Assembly (NCBI GenBank): GCA_964425005.1
Contig: CAYRKT010000087.1
Location: 1-6,367 of the forward strand
DNA from: CAYRKT01 sp964425005
Lineage (GTDB): Bacteria > Synergistota > Synergistia > CAYRKT01
Direction of reading: 5' to 3'
DNA: 6,367 nt
Shown one piece after another: positions 5,398 through 6,367 of this stretch. The translations under genes were made by a program, and so were the position numbers. Numbering within the stretch: the stretch's first letter is position 1; each line of letters opens with the position of its first letter. The notes under the pieces are model-generated. The model was not told where the DNA came from, made no database searches, and saw only the letters and a program-made list of their open reading frames with translations.

Positions 5398-6367
5398 ATT
5401 TTGCCTCCACCCGTAGGAGGCTCTTTAAGACTTTCCCTCCAGCGTTTCTAGGTAAAGCTTCCCTAAACTCAACCACTTCAGGGACTTTAAAGGAGGCTAA
5501 ACGCTCGGCTGCAAAGCGAAGGAGTTCATCAGGCGTTAGCACATAGCCTGGACGAGGAACCACCACGGCTTTGATCCGTTCTCCATAGACTTGGTCCGGA
5601 ATACCTACCACGGCTACCTCGAGCACGCCCGGATGCTGGTAAAGAACGTTCTCTACTTCTTGGCTATAAATTTTCTCCCCTGCCCGGTTTATCATCTCCT
5701 TTAGGCGGTCCACCACAAAAAGGAAACCCTCCGGATCCAGATAGCCCAGGTCCCCCGAACGCCAGTATCCCTCCTCAGTAAAGGACCTCCGGTTTTCCTC
5801 GAGCCTTTGGTAATACCCAGGGGTTACCATGGGTCCTTTAATCAAGATCTCGCCTACACCATCAGGCCCAGGATCAGCTATACGGATCTCCCCCGCAGGC
5901 ACAGGCCTGCCCACGGATAAGGGCTTCCTACCCGTAAAAGAAACCGGCATTAGGGTAGCTGGACTTGCTGTCTCCGTGGCCCCATAGGCATTACGCAAAT
6001 CTAGCTTAGGAAAAGTCTCCTGTAGTTCCCGCAAAATCGCCAAGGGCATAGGAGCTCCCCCATAAGCAGCAAGACGCCAAGAAGATAAGGAACGATTTGC
6101 GAGTCCCTTGGTCAAGAGAAACGCATAGATGGTAGGAACAGCAAAGGTAAAACTGATCTCTTCTCTTTCCATCGCCTCCAAAAAGATGTCTGTTTGATAA
6201 CGAGACAAAAGAACGCTCGTACCCCCCAAAAGAAACATATGCCACAACTGACCAATCAGCCCTGTTACATGGAAGAGGGGAACAGCAATTAAAGTTTTCT
6301 CCTCAGATCTGGTACCGAAAACTTCACGGTAGTGCAGAAGGCTGTGAATAATGTTGAAATGCGTTAG
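5396..6367 (-). CDS. AMP-forming acyl-CoA ligase (class I adenylate-forming enzyme), N-terminus beyond window edge
   Basis: Enzyme expected to activate a carboxylic acid via an acyl-AMP to its CoA thioester, using ATP, in the cytoplasm. The frame stays open to the window edge, giving 323 visible residues of an expected 500-550. The fragment opens with LTHFNI, which normally follows the Gly-rich P-loop (TSGTTGxPKG) directly, so the cut is just past that motif. Fragment numbering: PLFHVTG at 30-36; YGATE at 128-132 (ATP-binding A5); SGD at 204-206 (A7); DRLKEMI at 220-226 with the hinge region near K223 (A8); and the C-terminal lid Lys K312 in NAGGKVLK. All visible motifs are intact. The acyl-pocket residues give no clear substrate; fatty, aromatic or carnitine-type acids are all possible. 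The stop lies inside the ribosome site of the binding protein, tying it to the importer. G+C is low (hand-counted lines 42-47%). Confidence 0.93.
   Translation of the reverse strand, partial: LTHFNIIHSLLHYREVFGTRSEEKTLIAVPLFHVTGLIGQLWHMFLLGGTSVLLSRYQTDIFLEAMEREEISFTFAVPTIYAFLLTKGLANRSLSSWRLAAYGGAPMPLAILRELQETFPKLDLRNAYGATETASPATLMPVSFTGRKPLSVGRPVPAGEIRIADPGPDGVGEILIKGPMVTPGYYQRLEENRRSFTEEGYWRSGDLGYLDPEGFLFVVDRLKEMINRAGEKIYSQEVENVLYQHPGVLEVAVVGIPDQVYGERIKAVVVPRPGYVLTPDELLRFAAERLASFKVPEVVEFREALPRNAGGKVLKSLLRVEAK

Larger units (their letters stand above)
1..6367 (-). other. Single seven-gene transcription unit (ligase, ABC importer, dehydrogenase)
   Basis: All seven genes are co-oriented. The junctions are: a 13-base gap holding a ribosome site (ligase to binding protein), ATGA overlaps (binding protein to livH, livH to livM, livG to livF), a 26-base overlap (livM to livG) and a 29-base overlap (livF to dehydrogenase). 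There is no room for internal intergenic promoters or terminators. No stretch of 300 bases lacks a gene. Co-transcription is inferred from layout only. Confidence 0.8.

Noticed and set aside
5895..5910. Inverted repeat GCAGGC/GCCTGC with a 4-base loop in the ligase gene
   Set aside because: Six-base stems of this kind are common by chance, and there is no T-run or gene boundary nearby.
6245..6247. TTG at 6247 as the start of the acyl-CoA ligase
   Set aside because: The frame continues upstream to the window edge with family-like sequence (LTHFNI, PLFHVTG), so the gene is cut by the edge and does not begin there.

Overview
The window is one tightly packed stretch of minus-strand genes, read from high to low coordinates. 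No intergenic gap exceeds about 13 bases. It holds a complete branched-chain-amino-acid-type (HAAT/Liv) ABC importer between two truncated metabolic genes: an AMP-forming acyl-CoA ligase upstream (N-terminus beyond the right edge) and a zinc alcohol dehydrogenase downstream (C-terminus beyond the left edge). No promoter, terminator, RNA gene, mobile element or CRISPR array is visible. The real operon promoter should lie beyond the right edge and the terminator beyond the left edge.

Order of transcription: acyl-CoA ligase (6367-5396, partial), secreted substrate-binding protein (5382-4111), LivH-type permease (4114-3215), LivM-type permease (3218-2271), LivG-type ATPase (2296-1544), LivF-type ATPase (1547-861), zinc alcohol dehydrogenase (889-1, partial). 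Three junctions are 4-base ATGA overlaps. Two are longer overlaps (26 and 29 bases) with a strong Shine-Dalgarno inside the preceding gene. The ligase stop codon lies inside the Shine-Dalgarno of the binding protein. This layout argues for one transcript with coupled translation.

How the genes may work together (inference): the binding protein captures a solute outside the inner membrane, LivH/LivM with the two ATPases import it, and the CoA ligase activates it as a thioester. The dehydrogenase would oxidise an alcohol or reduce an aldehyde of the same pathway. A carboxylic acid cargo (aromatic, alicyclic or fatty) fits this context better than leucine, isoleucine or valine, but the sequence does not fix the ligand.

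Organism: proteins rich in Leu, Arg and Glu and poor in Cys, strong anti-16S-type ribosome sites, and a binding protein with a Sec signal but no lipobox suggest a two-membrane bacterium, possibly a thermophile such as a Thermus relative. This is a low-confidence guess. Base composition is uneven: hand-counted lines in the dehydrogenase and permease region reach 65-77% G+C, while lines in the binding protein and ligase are 42-48%.

The most interesting feature is a matched pair of defects in the two ATPases (a degenerate signature in LivG and a missing H-loop histidine in LivF). Both fall in the same composite ATP site, leaving the other site canonical.
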